The notes: a model not told the origin generated them from the sequence alone. 64,000 bases of DNA from Nocardioides sp. SLBN-35 (GCF_006715725.1 NZ_VFNU01000001.1:1054001-1118000); one strand, 5' to 3'. Shown: positions 8,060 through 16,799, counted from the stretch's first letter. Program-made: numbers and translations.

Positions 8060-10269
8060 CGGGCCACCTCCAGGCCGAGGAGGGCCGCGACCCGCCGGGC
8101 GGCGTCGCGGCCGGCGACCAGGTCGAGGTCGGGGACGGAGTCGGTGTGGTCGTGGTCGAGGTTGTGGACCCGGGTGGCGACCTGGCGGCGCTCGGCGGGC
8201 GGGAAGCGGGCGAAGGTACGACGCAGCAGCGGCAGCAGGTCGTCGAAGACGGACTCGTCGACCCGGCCGACCCACTCGTCCACCATCGCGAGCAGGGTCG
8301 GGTCGTGCAGCAGGAGCACGGACTCGCCCTCGAGGAAGCCGTCGAGCCAGGCGGCCGCGTGGACCGGGGAGGCGCCGACGGAGAGCTGGCGGCTGAGCCG
8401 CTCGGCGGCGCGGTCGGCCGCGAGGTGCCCGCCGTCGAGCAGGATCCGGTTGACCCGGCCCGCGACCGAGCCGTGGACCCGGTCGTCGGCGGCCACACCG
8501 GCCAGCGCCTCGCGCCACCGGGCCGCCCCGATGCCGACCAGCGCGATCCCACGCTGGGCGCTGTCGATCGAGGCGCGCAGCGCGTCGGCCGCGTCGTCGT
8601 CCAGGCCGGTGCAGGCTGCCCGCAGCTCGACCGCCGCGCGGACCACGACGGTGTCGAGCACCTCGCGGACCCGGCCCAGGTCGGCGCGGCGGACGTCGCC
8701 GTAGCGCTGGGTGCGGGCCAGCGGCTCGACCGCGTCGAGCAGGGCGCGGGTGTCGTGCTGGTGGGCGGTGGCCGCGGCGAGCGCGTCGACCACGGTGGCG
8801 AGGGCGCGCGGCAGGTCCGCGACGAGGGCGGACTCGACCAGCCGGCCGAGCGTGGCCAGGTCCGTCGCGGCGGCAGCGGCCTCCCGGACCCGGGTCTCCG
8901 CGGCGCCGAGGACGGTGGTGCCGAGCAGGCCGGCCTCGACCAGCGAGACGGCGAACTCGGGCTGCCACTCGAGGTCCCAGGCCTCCTTGAAGGTGCCGGT
9001 GGTGCGGCCGGCCTCGCCGGGGGTGCCCCACGGGATGCCGAGGAGGGCGAGCCGGTGCAGCAGCCGGGAGCGCTCGAGCTGGGCCTCCTTGCGCAGGTCG
9101 AGGGTGACCGTCGTGGGCGTCGGCGACGGCTTGAGCCGGAGCCGGCGCTGGGTGCGGGCGAGGTCCTCGGCGAGCGGCACGAGGGGGACTGCGTCAGGCA
9201 CCTGCCCGAGCTCCTCGCCGATCACCAGTCGCCGTTGCACGAGCCCGAGCGGGACTGCCGAGCCGCCGCACAGCACGGTCTGGCTGGCGTCCATCAGCTC
9301 GTCGAGACCGGCCGACGGGCGACCGCGTACGGCGGCCAGCGCCTCCGCCATCCGCACCGCCTCGACCACCGTCGCGGGGGCCGCGTCGAGGCCGTCGTCG
9401 CGCAGCGCCCGCGCCACGCGGGTCAGCCAGCCCGGGACGACGTCGCCGGGGCGGTCCTCGGCCCAGCAGGCGAACAGGTGCTGGTACCAGCCGGGCGAGG
9501 TGACCCCGGCGCCGTACCCGCTCGCGTAGGCCAGCCGGCCCGCGGTCCACGGCGCCCAGGTCGCGGTCACCCTCACCTTCGACAACCCGGCCAGCAGCTT
9601 GTTGTCGGCGGCCTGGGAGGGGAAGGTCGCGGGCTCCAGGACCGGCGCGTGGAAGGCGCCGCACACCACCGCGATCCGCTGGTGGCCCTCCTTGATCGTC
9701 GCGCGCAGCACCCTGCGCATCGCCGCCTCGCGGCGCAGGTTGTCCTCGCCCACCGGGCCGGAGGCGCGAGCCTCGGCCATCGCCTCGCGCAGCAGCGCGA
9801 AACGGGCCAGCGAGGACTCGGCGCGGTGCTCGACGGCGTCCTCCCACCAGCGCTCGGGGTCGTCGTACCCGGCGGCGGTGGCGAGCAGGGTGATCGGGTC
9901 GGTGCGTCCCTCCGCCGCCGGCTCGTCCTCGTCGCTCGGAGCGAGGGAGTGCGCGGCGGGCAGGTCGGCGAACCGGACGGGTACGCCGCGCTCGACCGCC
10001 CACGTCAGCGCCACCCACTCCGGCGAGAAGGCCGCCATCGGGTAGAACGCGGCCCGCCACGGCTCGGCGCTCGCGTAGGCCAGGCCGGCCACGGGCGGCA
10101 CGAGCCCGGCGCCGACGTACGGGACCAGGGCGTCGAGCTCCGGCGGGCCCTCGATCACGACGGCGTCCGCGGCGAGCTCCTCGAGCGCGCCGGCGACCGA
10201 GCGCGCCGAGCCCGGGCCGTGGTGGCGCACGCCGAGGACCTCGACCCTGCTGTCGCCCCGGGGAGTCAG
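8056..10269 (-). CDS. DUF5682 family protein
   Basis: About 737 residues. The N-terminus carries VLGVRHHGPGSA (residues 11-22), VIEGPPELD (38-46) and, further on, VVCGAFHAPVL. This pattern resembles the EreA/ChaN/TraB-type superfamily with paired GxxH and EGP motifs, so a metal-dependent hydrolase is possible; that is inference. The C-terminal two thirds is helical with no known motif. No ATG is available. The reading chosen starts at CTG 10269, which overlaps the upstream stop as CTGA and has GGGAG 5 nt ahead. The next start, GTG at 10230, would remove the first beta strand. It ends overlapping the VWA start. The family often accompanies MoxR/VWA genes in actinobacteria. Confidence 0.75.
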   Translation of the reverse strand: MTPRGDSRVEVLGVRHHGPGSARSVAGALEELAADAVVIEGPPELDALVPYVGAGLVPPVAGLAYASAEPWRAAFYPMAAFSPEWVALTWAVERGVPVRFADLPAAHSLAPSDEDEPAAEGRTDPITLLATAAGYDDPERWWEDAVEHRAESSLARFALLREAMAEARASGPVGEDNLRREAAMRRVLRATIKEGHQRIAVVCGAFHAPVLEPATFPSQAADNKLLAGLSKVRVTATWAPWTAGRLAYASGYGAGVTSPGWYQHLFACWAEDRPGDVVPGWLTRVARALRDDGLDAAPATVVEAVRMAEALAAVRGRPSAGLDELMDASQTVLCGGSAVPLGLVQRRLVIGEELGQVPDAVPLVPLAEDLARTQRRLRLKPSPTPTTVTLDLRKEAQLERSRLLHRLALLGIPWGTPGEAGRTTGTFKEAWDLEWQPEFAVSLVEAGLLGTTVLGAAETRVREAAAAATDLATLGRLVESALVADLPRALATVVDALAAATAHQHDTRALLDAVEPLARTQRYGDVRRADLGRVREVLDTVVVRAAVELRAACTGLDDDAADALRASIDSAQRGIALVGIGAARWREALAGVAADDRVHGSVAGRVNRILLDGGHLAADRAAERLSRQLSVGASPVHAAAWLDGFLEGESVLLLHDPTLLAMVDEWVGRVDESVFDDLLPLLRRTFARFPPAERRQVATRVHNLDHDHTDSVPDLDLVAGRDAARRVAALLGLEVAR

Positions 10270-11375
10270 GTCAGCTCCCGACAGGCGCGGTAGAGGTCGG
10301 CCCACTCGGGGCGGTCCTTGACGACGGTCTCGAGGTACTCCTGCCACACGATCGAGTCCTGCACCGGGTCCTTGACCACCGCGCCGGTGATGCTGGCGGC
10401 CAGGTCGTCGGCGCGGACCACGCTGTCGCCGAAGTGGGCGGCGAGCGCGACGCCGTTGGTCATCACCGAGATCGCCTCGGCGGTGGACAGCGTGCTCGAC
10501 GGGGACTTCACGGTGGTGCGCTGGTTGAGCGTCATCCCGCCGCGCAGCTCGCGGAAGATGGTCACCACGCGCTCGATCTCCGGGGTCGCCGCGAGCTCGT
10601 CGGGCAGCTCCAGGCCGCGGCCGATCGAGGCCACCCGGGTGCGGACGATCTCGACCTCCTCGCCGAGGCTGTCGGGCAGTGGCAGCACGAGGGTGTTGAA
10701 CCGGCGCTTGAGCGCGGAGGAGAGCTCGTTGACGCCCTTGTCGCGGTTGTTGGCGGTGGCGATCACGTTGAACCCGCGCCGGGCCTGCACCTCGTCGTCG
10801 AGCTCGGGGACCGGCAGCGTCTTCTCCGACAGGATCGAGATCAGCGCGTCCTGCACGTCGGCCGGGATCCGGGTCAGCTCCTCGACCCGGACCAGCGCGC
10901 CGGCCTCCATCGCCCGCATCACCGGGCTCGGCACGAGCGCCTCGCGGGAGGGGCCCTCGGCGAGCAGGCGTGCGTAGTTCCAGCCGAACCGCAGGGACTC
11001 CTCCGGGGTGCCGGCGGTGCCCTGCACGACCAGCGTCGAGCTGCCGCTGATCGCGGCGGCGAGGTGCTCGCTGACCCACGACTTGGCGGTGCCGGGCACG
11101 CCGAGCAGCAGCAGCGCGCGGTCGGTCGCCAGGGAGGCGACGGCGATCTCCATCAGGCGCCGCGCGCCGACGTATTTCGCGCTGATCTCGGTGCCGTCGT
11201 CGAGCCGCCCGCCGAGGAGGTACGTCGTCACCGCCCACGGCGAGAGCCGCCACTGCGGCGGCCGCGGCCGGTCGTCGGCTGCGGCCAGCGCGGCGAGCTC
11301 GTGGGCGTACTCGTCCTCGGCGTGCTGGCGCAGCACGCCGGTCGGGTCGGTGCCGGTGGGTTCGGTGAGGGTCAT
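10266..11375 (-). CDS. MoxR-type AAA+ ATPase
   Basis: 369 residues. Walker A GVPGTAKS (92-99), a Walker B region ALVRVEELTR, sensor 1 FNVIATANNRD and the arginine-finger segment SSALKRRFN identify a MoxR-clade AAA+ ATPase. These are hexameric chaperone-like motors that usually work with a VWA adaptor, here likely the product of 6857-8059. In the Walker B the usual Asp-Glu is Glu-Glu. ATG 11375 overlaps the DUF5691 stop (ATGA). Fourth gene... by transcription order it is third of five (SWIM, DUF5691, AAA, DUF5682, VWA). Substrate unknown. Confidence 0.9.
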   Translation of the reverse strand: MTLTEPTGTDPTGVLRQHAEDEYAHELAALAAADDRPRPPQWRLSPWAVTTYLLGGRLDDGTEISAKYVGARRLMEIAVASLATDRALLLLGVPGTAKSWVSEHLAAAISGSSTLVVQGTAGTPEESLRFGWNYARLLAEGPSREALVPSPVMRAMEAGALVRVEELTRIPADVQDALISILSEKTLPVPELDDEVQARRGFNVIATANNRDKGVNELSSALKRRFNTLVLPLPDSLGEEVEIVRTRVASIGRGLELPDELAATPEIERVVTIFRELRGGMTLNQRTTVKSPSSTLSTAEAISVMTNGVALAAHFGDSVVRADDLAASITGAVVKDPVQDSIVWQEYLETVVKDRPEWADLYRACRELT

Positions 11376-12667
11376 CGGAAGGCCTCCGTGATCGCGGGCA
11401 GGAAGGAGAGGTACTGGTCGAGGTCGGCGGGCAGCGAGCCCCACCGGTGCTCGGCGCGGGCCCACGCGGAGACCGCGGGCCGGACCGACGGGTGCAGGCC
11501 GGCCGCGAGGCTCGGCAGCGCGAGGGAGGCCGAGCCGCCGGCCGGGGCGGTGTGGCGCAGGATGTCGACGACGGCGGCGCTGAGGCCGGGGCTCCACGGC
11601 GGCGGGACGTGGCGGACCACCGACGCGACGCCGGCGGCGGCCTTCGTGGCCCGCAGTAGGTGGAGCGCGGCCGCGTCCTGCTCGGCGGTGGGCAGGTACG
11701 CCAGCAGGTCGGGGCTGTCGGCCACGGCCGCACTGGCCCAGGTGAGGTCGGCCCGGGCCCGGACCGCCCGCAGCACGCCGGCCCGCGCGGCGGGCTGGGT
11801 GATCAGCGGCCAGGTGTGGGCGGCGTCCTTGCCGGTCGCGTCGGTCCACACCGACAGCGGCGCCCCGGCGCTGATCAGCTCCAGCCACCGCTCGCGCTGC
11901 GAGCCGCCGCGGGTGGTGGTCAGCCCGTCGCGCACGCCCGCGGCGTCGGGCTCGGTCGGCAGTGCGACCTCGAGACCGCGCCGCAGCCGGCCGGTCGGCG
12001 TCAGAAGGGGGCGCAGGCGCGCGGCCATCCGGGCGGCCCGCGCCGAGTCCGGAGCCGCGTCGAGCAGCGCGAGTGCCTCGCGCCGTACCTTGGCGGAGCG
12101 GTGGTCGAGCGCCGCCTCGAGCCGGTCGAGGTCGTCGGCCGGCACGGGAGTGGGTGCGGCGGCCGCGGGCTCCGGCTCGAGGACCCAACGCCAGTCGGAG
12201 CGCAGCCCGGCGAGCCAGCGGCCGCGCTCACCGACGACCGGTCGGGTGGCGGCGCGCAGGTCGGACTGCTGGGTGGCCAGGGCGAGCAGCCGCGGCAGGG
12301 TGCGGGCCGGGACCCGGACGCCGCGATCGGCGGCGACGCCGAGCCAGTGCTCCAGCGCGAGCGGGCGCAGCCGCGCGGCGACCGGCGGCTGGTCGAGGAG
12401 CAGGCCGAGCAGCTGGACGGCGGCCGGTGGCGCGACCGGGGTGGCGTCGGGGGCGGCCGGTTCGGGGAGGTCGCCCGCAGGTCGGTCGGGGAGGTGGGCA
12501 CGGAGCAGGGCGCCACCGAGCGCGGCGGCGTCGAGCAGCGTGGTCTCGGGCGTGCTGTCGGGGCGGGCGGCGACGCCGAGGCCGTGGGGGAGGGGCGGCG
12601 GCTCGCGGCGCTCGGTGCCGAGCAGCGCGGCCACCGTGGTCTGCTGCCACCAGCCCGGGGCACTCAC
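11372..12667 (-). CDS. DUF5691 family protein
   Basis: 431 residues, rich in Ala, Leu and Arg, with repeated helical segments suggesting a HEAT-like solenoid (for example RSAKVRREALALLDAAP). No catalytic motif seen. The opening SAPGWWQQTTVAALLGTERR is what I associate with DUF5691. The GTG at 12667 overlaps the SWIM-protein stop (GTGA), and its own stop overlaps the ATPase ATG. A scaffold or substrate adaptor for the MoxR ATPase is the simplest guess from context. Confidence 0.75.
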   Translation of the reverse strand: MSAPGWWQQTTVAALLGTERREPPPLPHGLGVAARPDSTPETTLLDAAALGGALLRAHLPDRPAGDLPEPAAPDATPVAPPAAVQLLGLLLDQPPVAARLRPLALEHWLGVAADRGVRVPARTLPRLLALATQQSDLRAATRPVVGERGRWLAGLRSDWRWVLEPEPAAAAPTPVPADDLDRLEAALDHRSAKVRREALALLDAAPDSARAARMAARLRPLLTPTGRLRRGLEVALPTEPDAAGVRDGLTTTRGGSQRERWLELISAGAPLSVWTDATGKDAAHTWPLITQPAARAGVLRAVRARADLTWASAAVADSPDLLAYLPTAEQDAAALHLLRATKAAAGVASVVRHVPPPWSPGLSAAVVDILRHTAPAGGSASLALPSLAAGLHPSVRPAVSAWARAEHRWGSLPADLDQYLSFLPAITEAFR

Positions 12668-13959
12668 CGGTCCACTCCGACCAGGCTCAGCGGGCGCAGG
12701 CCCCGCTCCTCGAGCTCCCCGAACACGTCGGTCACCGCGCCGCCCGTCGCGGCCAGCGCGTCCCACGGGTCCGGGCCGAGCACGTCGACCGTGTCACCGG
12801 ACTCGTCGACGAAGGTGGCCGGCGCTCCGTCGTACGGCGGCACGAGGCGGCCCCGCACCACCGCCGGCACCCGGACCGCCCACGGGTTGCGCCGCCACAG
12901 GTCGCTGAGCGCAGCCCGGGCGTCGGCGAGCGATCCGCCGCTCGGCAGCGGAGTGCCGAGCGAGAGGGGTGCGGGCGGGGCGGCGAAGCGGGCGCGGGCC
13001 GGCGCCGAGCCGGGGTAGCGGACGAGGGGGACGTCGACGACGCTGCCGTCGAGCTGGGGCACCGGCAACGGCTGCGGGCCGCCCGCGAAGTCGAGCACCA
13101 GCACCAGCTCGCCGGTCGCGACCGAGCGCAGCCAGGTGCGCTGCTCCTTGAGCCGCCCGGTCTCGTCGCGGTGCGCGCCGAGCACCTGCCAGCCCGCCGC
13201 CGGCTCGGCGTCGGCGAGGTCGTCGGCGCCCCACGACCAGCCGAGGTAGGTGCGCAGGTCGCCCTGCGTCTCCGGTGCCAGGTCGTCCCACCGGCGCCAC
13301 GCCTGCACGGCCAGCCACCACCGGCCGGCCTCGGTCAGCAGGTGCTCGGCCCAGTCCTCCCGACTGCCCACCGCCGCCGCCATGTCGCGCAGCCGCTCGG
13401 CCAGCCCCGGCACCTGGCCGTCCACCAGCCGCGCGGCCGTCGTGTCCCACCAGGTCCACGGCTGGCGCCGGGTGGTCGCCGTACCGCTGCGGGCCAGGTC
13501 GGCCAGCCACTGCGCGAAGTCCTCCAGCGCCGCCGACATCGTCGCCCGCCGCTCCGCGATCCGCCTCGCCCGGGCCTCGGGGTCGACGGGTCGCCTGGCC
13601 TCCGCAGCCGCGGCGCCGGCCGCCCGCTCGGCCCGGGTCGCCGCCCAGTCGCCCGCGAATCCCGCCGGCTCGGCAGCATCGGCCACCGCACCGTCCGAGC
13701 GGACCCACAGGAGCAGCAGCGCCAGCGCGTGCTTGCAGGGGAACTTCCGGCTCGGGCAGCTGCACCGGTACGCCGGGCCGGCCAGGTCGATCGACACCTG
13801 GTACGGCGTCCTCCCGCTGCCCTGGCACCTGCCCCACACGAGGGTGTCAGTGCTGCCGGTCTCCGACCACGGGCCCGGCACCGCGAGCTTGCGCGCGGCC
13901 GTCAGCGACGAGGCGTCCGGCGCGGCCTTCTCGACGGCCTGGAAGTTCCAGCGGGGCAT
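12664..13959 (-). CDS. SWIM zinc-finger protein, first gene of the five-gene operon
   Basis: 431 residues. A SWIM-type zinc site, C-x-C-x6-C-x-H, is at C66, C68, C75 and H77 (YRCSCPSRKFPCKH); SWIM fingers bind DNA or protein. The rest is Trp/Arg-rich with no recognised domain. Start ATG 13959 (MPRWNFQAVEKAAP) is the first plausible start; upstream lies a 350-bp hairpin-rich gap, so the operon promoter must be there or just inside it. All five genes run in one direction with 4-bp start/stop overlaps, so they are very probably made as one set. Confidence 0.8.
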   Translation of the reverse strand: MPRWNFQAVEKAAPDASSLTAARKLAVPGPWSETGSTDTLVWGRCQGSGRTPYQVSIDLAGPAYRCSCPSRKFPCKHALALLLLWVRSDGAVADAAEPAGFAGDWAATRAERAAGAAAAEARRPVDPEARARRIAERRATMSAALEDFAQWLADLARSGTATTRRQPWTWWDTTAARLVDGQVPGLAERLRDMAAAVGSREDWAEHLLTEAGRWWLAVQAWRRWDDLAPETQGDLRTYLGWSWGADDLADAEPAAGWQVLGAHRDETGRLKEQRTWLRSVATGELVLVLDFAGGPQPLPVPQLDGSVVDVPLVRYPGSAPARARFAAPPAPLSLGTPLPSGGSLADARAALSDLWRRNPWAVRVPAVVRGRLVPPYDGAPATFVDESGDTVDVLGPDPWDALAATGGAVTDVFGELEERGLRPLSLVGVDR

Positions 13960-14041
13960 GGTGGGGCCATCATGGTTGATGGAGCCGACACCGTGGGGGC
14001 TCGGGGTTGATGCGTCTCGGGGCCGACTCACGGTGTTGGTT

Positions 14042-14306
14042 TGGCTCGCTTCGCTCGCATGTCGGGCGCGCTTTGACGCGTTGCCTTCCTCCGCTGCGCT
14101 CGCTGGCGCTCGCTCCGCTTCGTCCAGGCAACGCGGCGCGCCCGACGGAGAGCACTCAACCGAATGTCGTGCGGTCGCGCACGACATTCGGCTGGGTCTC
14201 GTCGCGCCGCCCGCCGTTTCTGGACGGAGGAGCGAGCGAGGAACGAGCGAGCGGGGGAGGAAGAAACGGCGCTGGCAGGCGGCGCGACATGCCGGAGCGA
14301 AGCGAC
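14042..14306. repeat. Nested three-hairpin inverted-repeat region
   Basis: Fills most of the gene-free gap 13960-14313. Hairpin 1: GTCGGGCGCGC 14060-14070 plus CGCGTTGCC 14076-14084 pair with 14126-14134 and 14135-14145. Hairpin 2: perfect 14-bp arms CCGAATGTCGTGCG 14160-14173 / 14178-14191, 4-nt loop. Hairpin 3: GTCGCGCCGCC 14201-14211 and GCCGTTTC 14213-14220 pair with 14263-14270 and 14278-14288. An imperfect outer repeat (TCGCTTCGCTC near 14046 and its complement near 14294-14304) closes the whole. It sits downstream-side of the SWIM start and right after the VOC stop, so part may terminate one transcript. Confidence 0.65.
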
Positions 14307-14313
14307 GGCCAAA

Positions 14314-14739
14314 TCACGCAGCGATGTTGATCAGCCAGTCGACGCCGTACTTGTCCTTCAGCATCCCGAAGCTGTCGCCCCAGGGCGCCTGCTCGAGCGG
14401 CTGGTGGATGGTGGCGCCGTCGGAGAGGCCGGCCCACCACGCACGGAGGGTGTCGCCGTCCTCGGCGGGGCCGCTGATGCTGACCTGCTGGGTCTGCGGC
14501 TCGCCGGGCACGTGCTTGGGGTGGTCGGCGCCCATCAGCAGGACCGACGGGGAGACCGACAGGGCCGCGTGCATGACCCAGTCGCTCTCGCCCTCGGCCT
14601 CGGCGACGCTCGCCGCGGTACCGCCCATGTCGGCGAAGGTCATCACGCTGAGCTCGCCGCCGAGAACCGACTGGTAGAACTCCATCGCCTCGCGGGCCTG
14701 GCCGCGCCAGTTGATGTAGGGGTTGAGGTTGATCGCCAT
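14314..14739 (-). CDS. VOC-family (PhnB-like) protein
   Basis: 141 residues, the size of single-domain PhnB-like vicinal-oxygen-chelate proteins. It opens with NLNPYINWRGQAREAMEFYQ and carries LGGELSVMTF, PSVLLMGADHP and, near the end, DKYGVDWLINI, all typical of the PhnB/3-demethylubiquinone methyltransferase-like branch. Members are mostly of unknown function; a metal-binding lyase, isomerase or resistance role cannot be told apart here. ATG 14739 has a GGGGAGCAGCC ribosome site upstream. Likely monocistronic. Confidence 0.85.
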   Translation of the reverse strand: MAINLNPYINWRGQAREAMEFYQSVLGGELSVMTFADMGGTAASVAEAEGESDWVMHAALSVSPSVLLMGADHPKHVPGEPQTQQVSISGPAEDGDTLRAWWAGLSDGATIHQPLEQAPWGDSFGMLKDKYGVDWLINIAA

Positions 14740-14810
14740 GGCTGCTCCCCGGGGTTGTGGTCCACTCGTTGTGGACGCGATGCCGGGAAGACTGTCACCT
14801 CACGATGAAC

Positions 14811-15560
14811 TCATCGCTCCTCGGCGACTGAACTCTCCGGAGCGCTGCCCGCGGCGATCTCCCTGCGCTGCCTGGCCGCGGGGCGCTTGTGGCGCCACCA
14901 CTCCCAGGCGACCGGGACGGCGGAGAAGGCGAGGATGGCGAGGGTGACGTAGTCGATGTTCTCTCCGAGCGCCGGGATCGCGGCGCCGAGGAAGTAGCCG
15001 AGCAGGGTGATCGAGACGACCCACAGCACGGCGCCGATCGCGCTCCAGGTGAAGAAGCGGCGCCGCTCCATCTGGGTGACGCCCGCGACGACGGTGATGT
15101 AGGTGCGCACGAACGGCACGAACCGGCCGATGACGAGCGCCTTGTTGCCGTGCTTGTCGAAGAAGGCGCTGGTGTTGTCGAAGTACTTCTTCTTCAGGAT
15201 CCGGCCGTCGCGCTCGTAGAGCGGCGGCCCGAGCTTGCGGCCGATCTCGTAGCCCGCGACGTTGCCGGCGAACGCGGCGATCACGAGCAGGACACAGGCG
15301 ATGACGAGCTCGACCGGCTCGTTGGAGATCCCGACGACGGAGTACCCCGTCTTGTTGCTCCCTGCGATGAACAGGCCGAGCGCGAACAGCAGCGTGTCGC
15401 CGGGCAGGAACGGGAAGAACAGGCCGCACTCGACGAAGACGATGGCGATCGCGATCCAGATGAAGGTGGTGCCGTACTCGTGCTGCAGCCACTCCGGGTC
15501 GAGCCACTTGATGCCGAGCAGCATGGGTACGACGAACGGGGTCGCCACCAGCGAGTTCAC
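14811..15560 (-). CDS. DedA-family membrane protein
   Basis: 249-residue integral membrane protein of the DedA/SNARE-associated (VTT) family, implicated elsewhere in lipid flipping and envelope homeostasis. Characteristic motifs: ECGLFFPFLPGD near residue 45, GNVAGYEIGRKLG, and FVPFVRTYITVVAGVTQM with the conserved RFVPFVRT arginines. About five membrane segments and a basic, cytoplasmic C-terminus. The GTG at 15560 lies 6 nt after a minus-strand TAGCGT box. Divergent from the RNA methyltransferase, with 52 bp between start codons. Confidence 0.92.
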   Translation of the reverse strand: MNSLVATPFVVPMLLGIKWLDPEWLQHEYGTTFIWIAIAIVFVECGLFFPFLPGDTLLFALGLFIAGSNKTGYSVVGISNEPVELVIACVLLVIAAFAGNVAGYEIGRKLGPPLYERDGRILKKKYFDNTSAFFDKHGNKALVIGRFVPFVRTYITVVAGVTQMERRRFFTWSAIGAVLWVVSITLLGYFLGAAIPALGENIDYVTLAILAFSAVPVAWEWWRHKRPAARQRREIAAGSAPESSVAEER

Positions 15561-15566
15561 GATGAC

Positions 15567-15572
15567 ACGCTA
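15567..15572 (-). promoter_or_regulatory. -10 box of dedA-like gene (leaderless-type)
   Basis: Minus-strand TAGCGT, then 6 nt, then the GTG at 15560. It faces the TAGGGT box of the divergent methyltransferase gene 28 bp away. Confidence 0.5.
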
Positions 15573-15599
15573 CCGGCCGTTGCCCAACGGGGTGGTCGT

Positions 15600-15605
15600 T
15601 AGGGT
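15600..15605 (+). promoter_or_regulatory. -10 box of trmH-like gene (leaderless-type)
   Basis: TAGGGT, then 7 nt, then the GTG at 15613; no ribosome-binding site between. Confidence 0.55.
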
Positions 15606-15612
15606 GCGATCC

Positions 15613-16305
15613 GTGGACGAGCCCAGGGACGAGGAGGAGCGCGCGCCGTACGACCCCATGCCCCACGGGCCGCCCGAGGTCGGGGTCGGGCCCTGGCCGG
15701 GCGCGTGGCCGGAGGGCCCCGGGAGCGAGGTGTACGACGAGAGGCTGCTCCGCGACGGCGACCGGCGCAATGTCGTCGACCGCTACCGGTACTGGTCCGT
15801 CGAGGCGATCGTCGCCGACCTCGACACCCGCCGCCACGGCTTCCACGTCGCCATCGAGAACTGGCAGCACGACTTCAACATCGGCACCATCGTCCGCTCC
15901 GCCAACGCCTTCCTCGCCGCCGAGGTGCACATCGTCGGCAACCGACGCTGGAACCGCCGCGGCGCCATGGTCACCGACCGCTACCAGCACGTGCGCCACC
16001 ACCCGACCGTCGCCGACCTGCACGCCCACCTCGCCGAGACCGGCGTACCTCTGCTCGGCATCGACAACCTCCCCGGCTCCGCCCATCTCGAGACGATGCA
16101 GATCCCCGAACGGGTCTGCTTCCTCTTCGGTCAGGAGGGGCCGGGGCTCTCCGACGGCGCCCGCGAGGCCTGCGACGGCACCTTCTCGATCGCCCAGTTC
16201 GGCTCCACCCGGTCGATCAACGCCTCGGCCGCCGCCGCGATCGCGATGCACTCCTGGGTGCGCCAGCACGCCGACCTCGGCAGCGACGAGGCCTGGCGGG
16301 GCTAG
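15613..16305 (+). CDS. TrmH/SpoU-family RNA 2'-O-methyltransferase
   Basis: 230 residues. The SPOUT motifs are all present: NIGTIVRSANAF (motif 1, about residue 98), LFGQEGPGLS (motif 2) and IAQFGSTRSINASAAAAIA (motif 3). It should form a knotted dimer using S-adenosylmethionine to methylate tRNA or rRNA ribose; the target is not evident. The first 40 residues are acidic and Pro/Gly-rich (YDPMPHGPPEVGVGPWPG), an actinobacterial extension. Its stop TAG and the stop of the sigma gene on the other strand share CTAG (16302-16305), so the genes overlap at their ends. Confidence 0.92.
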   Translation: MDEPRDEEERAPYDPMPHGPPEVGVGPWPGAWPEGPGSEVYDERLLRDGDRRNVVDRYRYWSVEAIVADLDTRRHGFHVAIENWQHDFNIGTIVRSANAFLAAEVHIVGNRRWNRRGAMVTDRYQHVRHHPTVADLHAHLAETGVPLLGIDNLPGSAHLETMQIPERVCFLFGQEGPGLSDGAREACDGTFSIAQFGSTRSINASAAAAIAMHSWVRQHADLGSDEAWRG

Positions 16306-16799
16306 GCGGGCTCGGTCTCCTCGAGCCGCCCCCGCAGGGCGTGCAGACCGCGCGACGTGTGGCTCTTGACCGTCCCCTCGGAGATGCCGAGCTCGGCGGC
16401 GACCTCGGCGACCGGCAGCCCCAGCCAGTGCCGCAGCAGGACCGCCGCCCGTTGCTGGGCGGGCAGGGTCTGGAGCGCGGCGACGAGCGAGTCGCGCTCC
16501 TCCACGCCGATGCCTGGTGAGGCCGCGATGTCCGGCAGCGTGTCGGTCGGCACCTCGCGGCGTACGGAGCGCCGCGACTCGTCGATCGCCGCGTTGAGCA
16601 GGATCCTGCGGACGTAGGCGTCCTCGGTCCCGTGGCGCGCGACCCGCGGCCAGGCGACGTACAGGCGCACCAGCGCGGTCTGCACCAGGTCGTCGGCACG
16701 GTGCCAGTCGCCGCACATGCCGTAGGCGATCCGGCGCAGCTGGTCGCGGCGGGCGGTGGCGAACTCGACGTACGCCGCCTCGCGCTCGGCGCGCCTCAC
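16302..16799 (-). CDS. SigE-family ECF RNA polymerase sigma factor
   Basis: 165 residues with sigma region 2 (RRIAYGMCGDWHRADDLVQTALVRLYVAW, about 20-50) and region 4 HTH (VAEVAAELGISEGTVKSHTS, about 130-150). The GDWHRADDLVQ signature is typical of the actinobacterial SigE-like (SACE/ECF) family of small sigma factors. The GTG at 16799 overlaps the stop of the upstream membrane protein (GTGA), so the two are co-translated. Unusually, the putative regulator comes before the sigma gene. Confidence 0.9.
   Translation of the reverse strand: MRRAEREAAYVEFATARRDQLRRIAYGMCGDWHRADDLVQTALVRLYVAWPRVARHGTEDAYVRRILLNAAIDESRRSVRREVPTDTLPDIAASPGIGVEERDSLVAALQTLPAQQRAAVLLRHWLGLPVAEVAAELGISEGTVKSHTSRGLHALRGRLEETEPA

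Noticed and set aside
6857..13959. Calling the operon a proven defence system
   Set aside because: No known effector, nuclease or defence neighbour; only gene set and overlaps can be seen.
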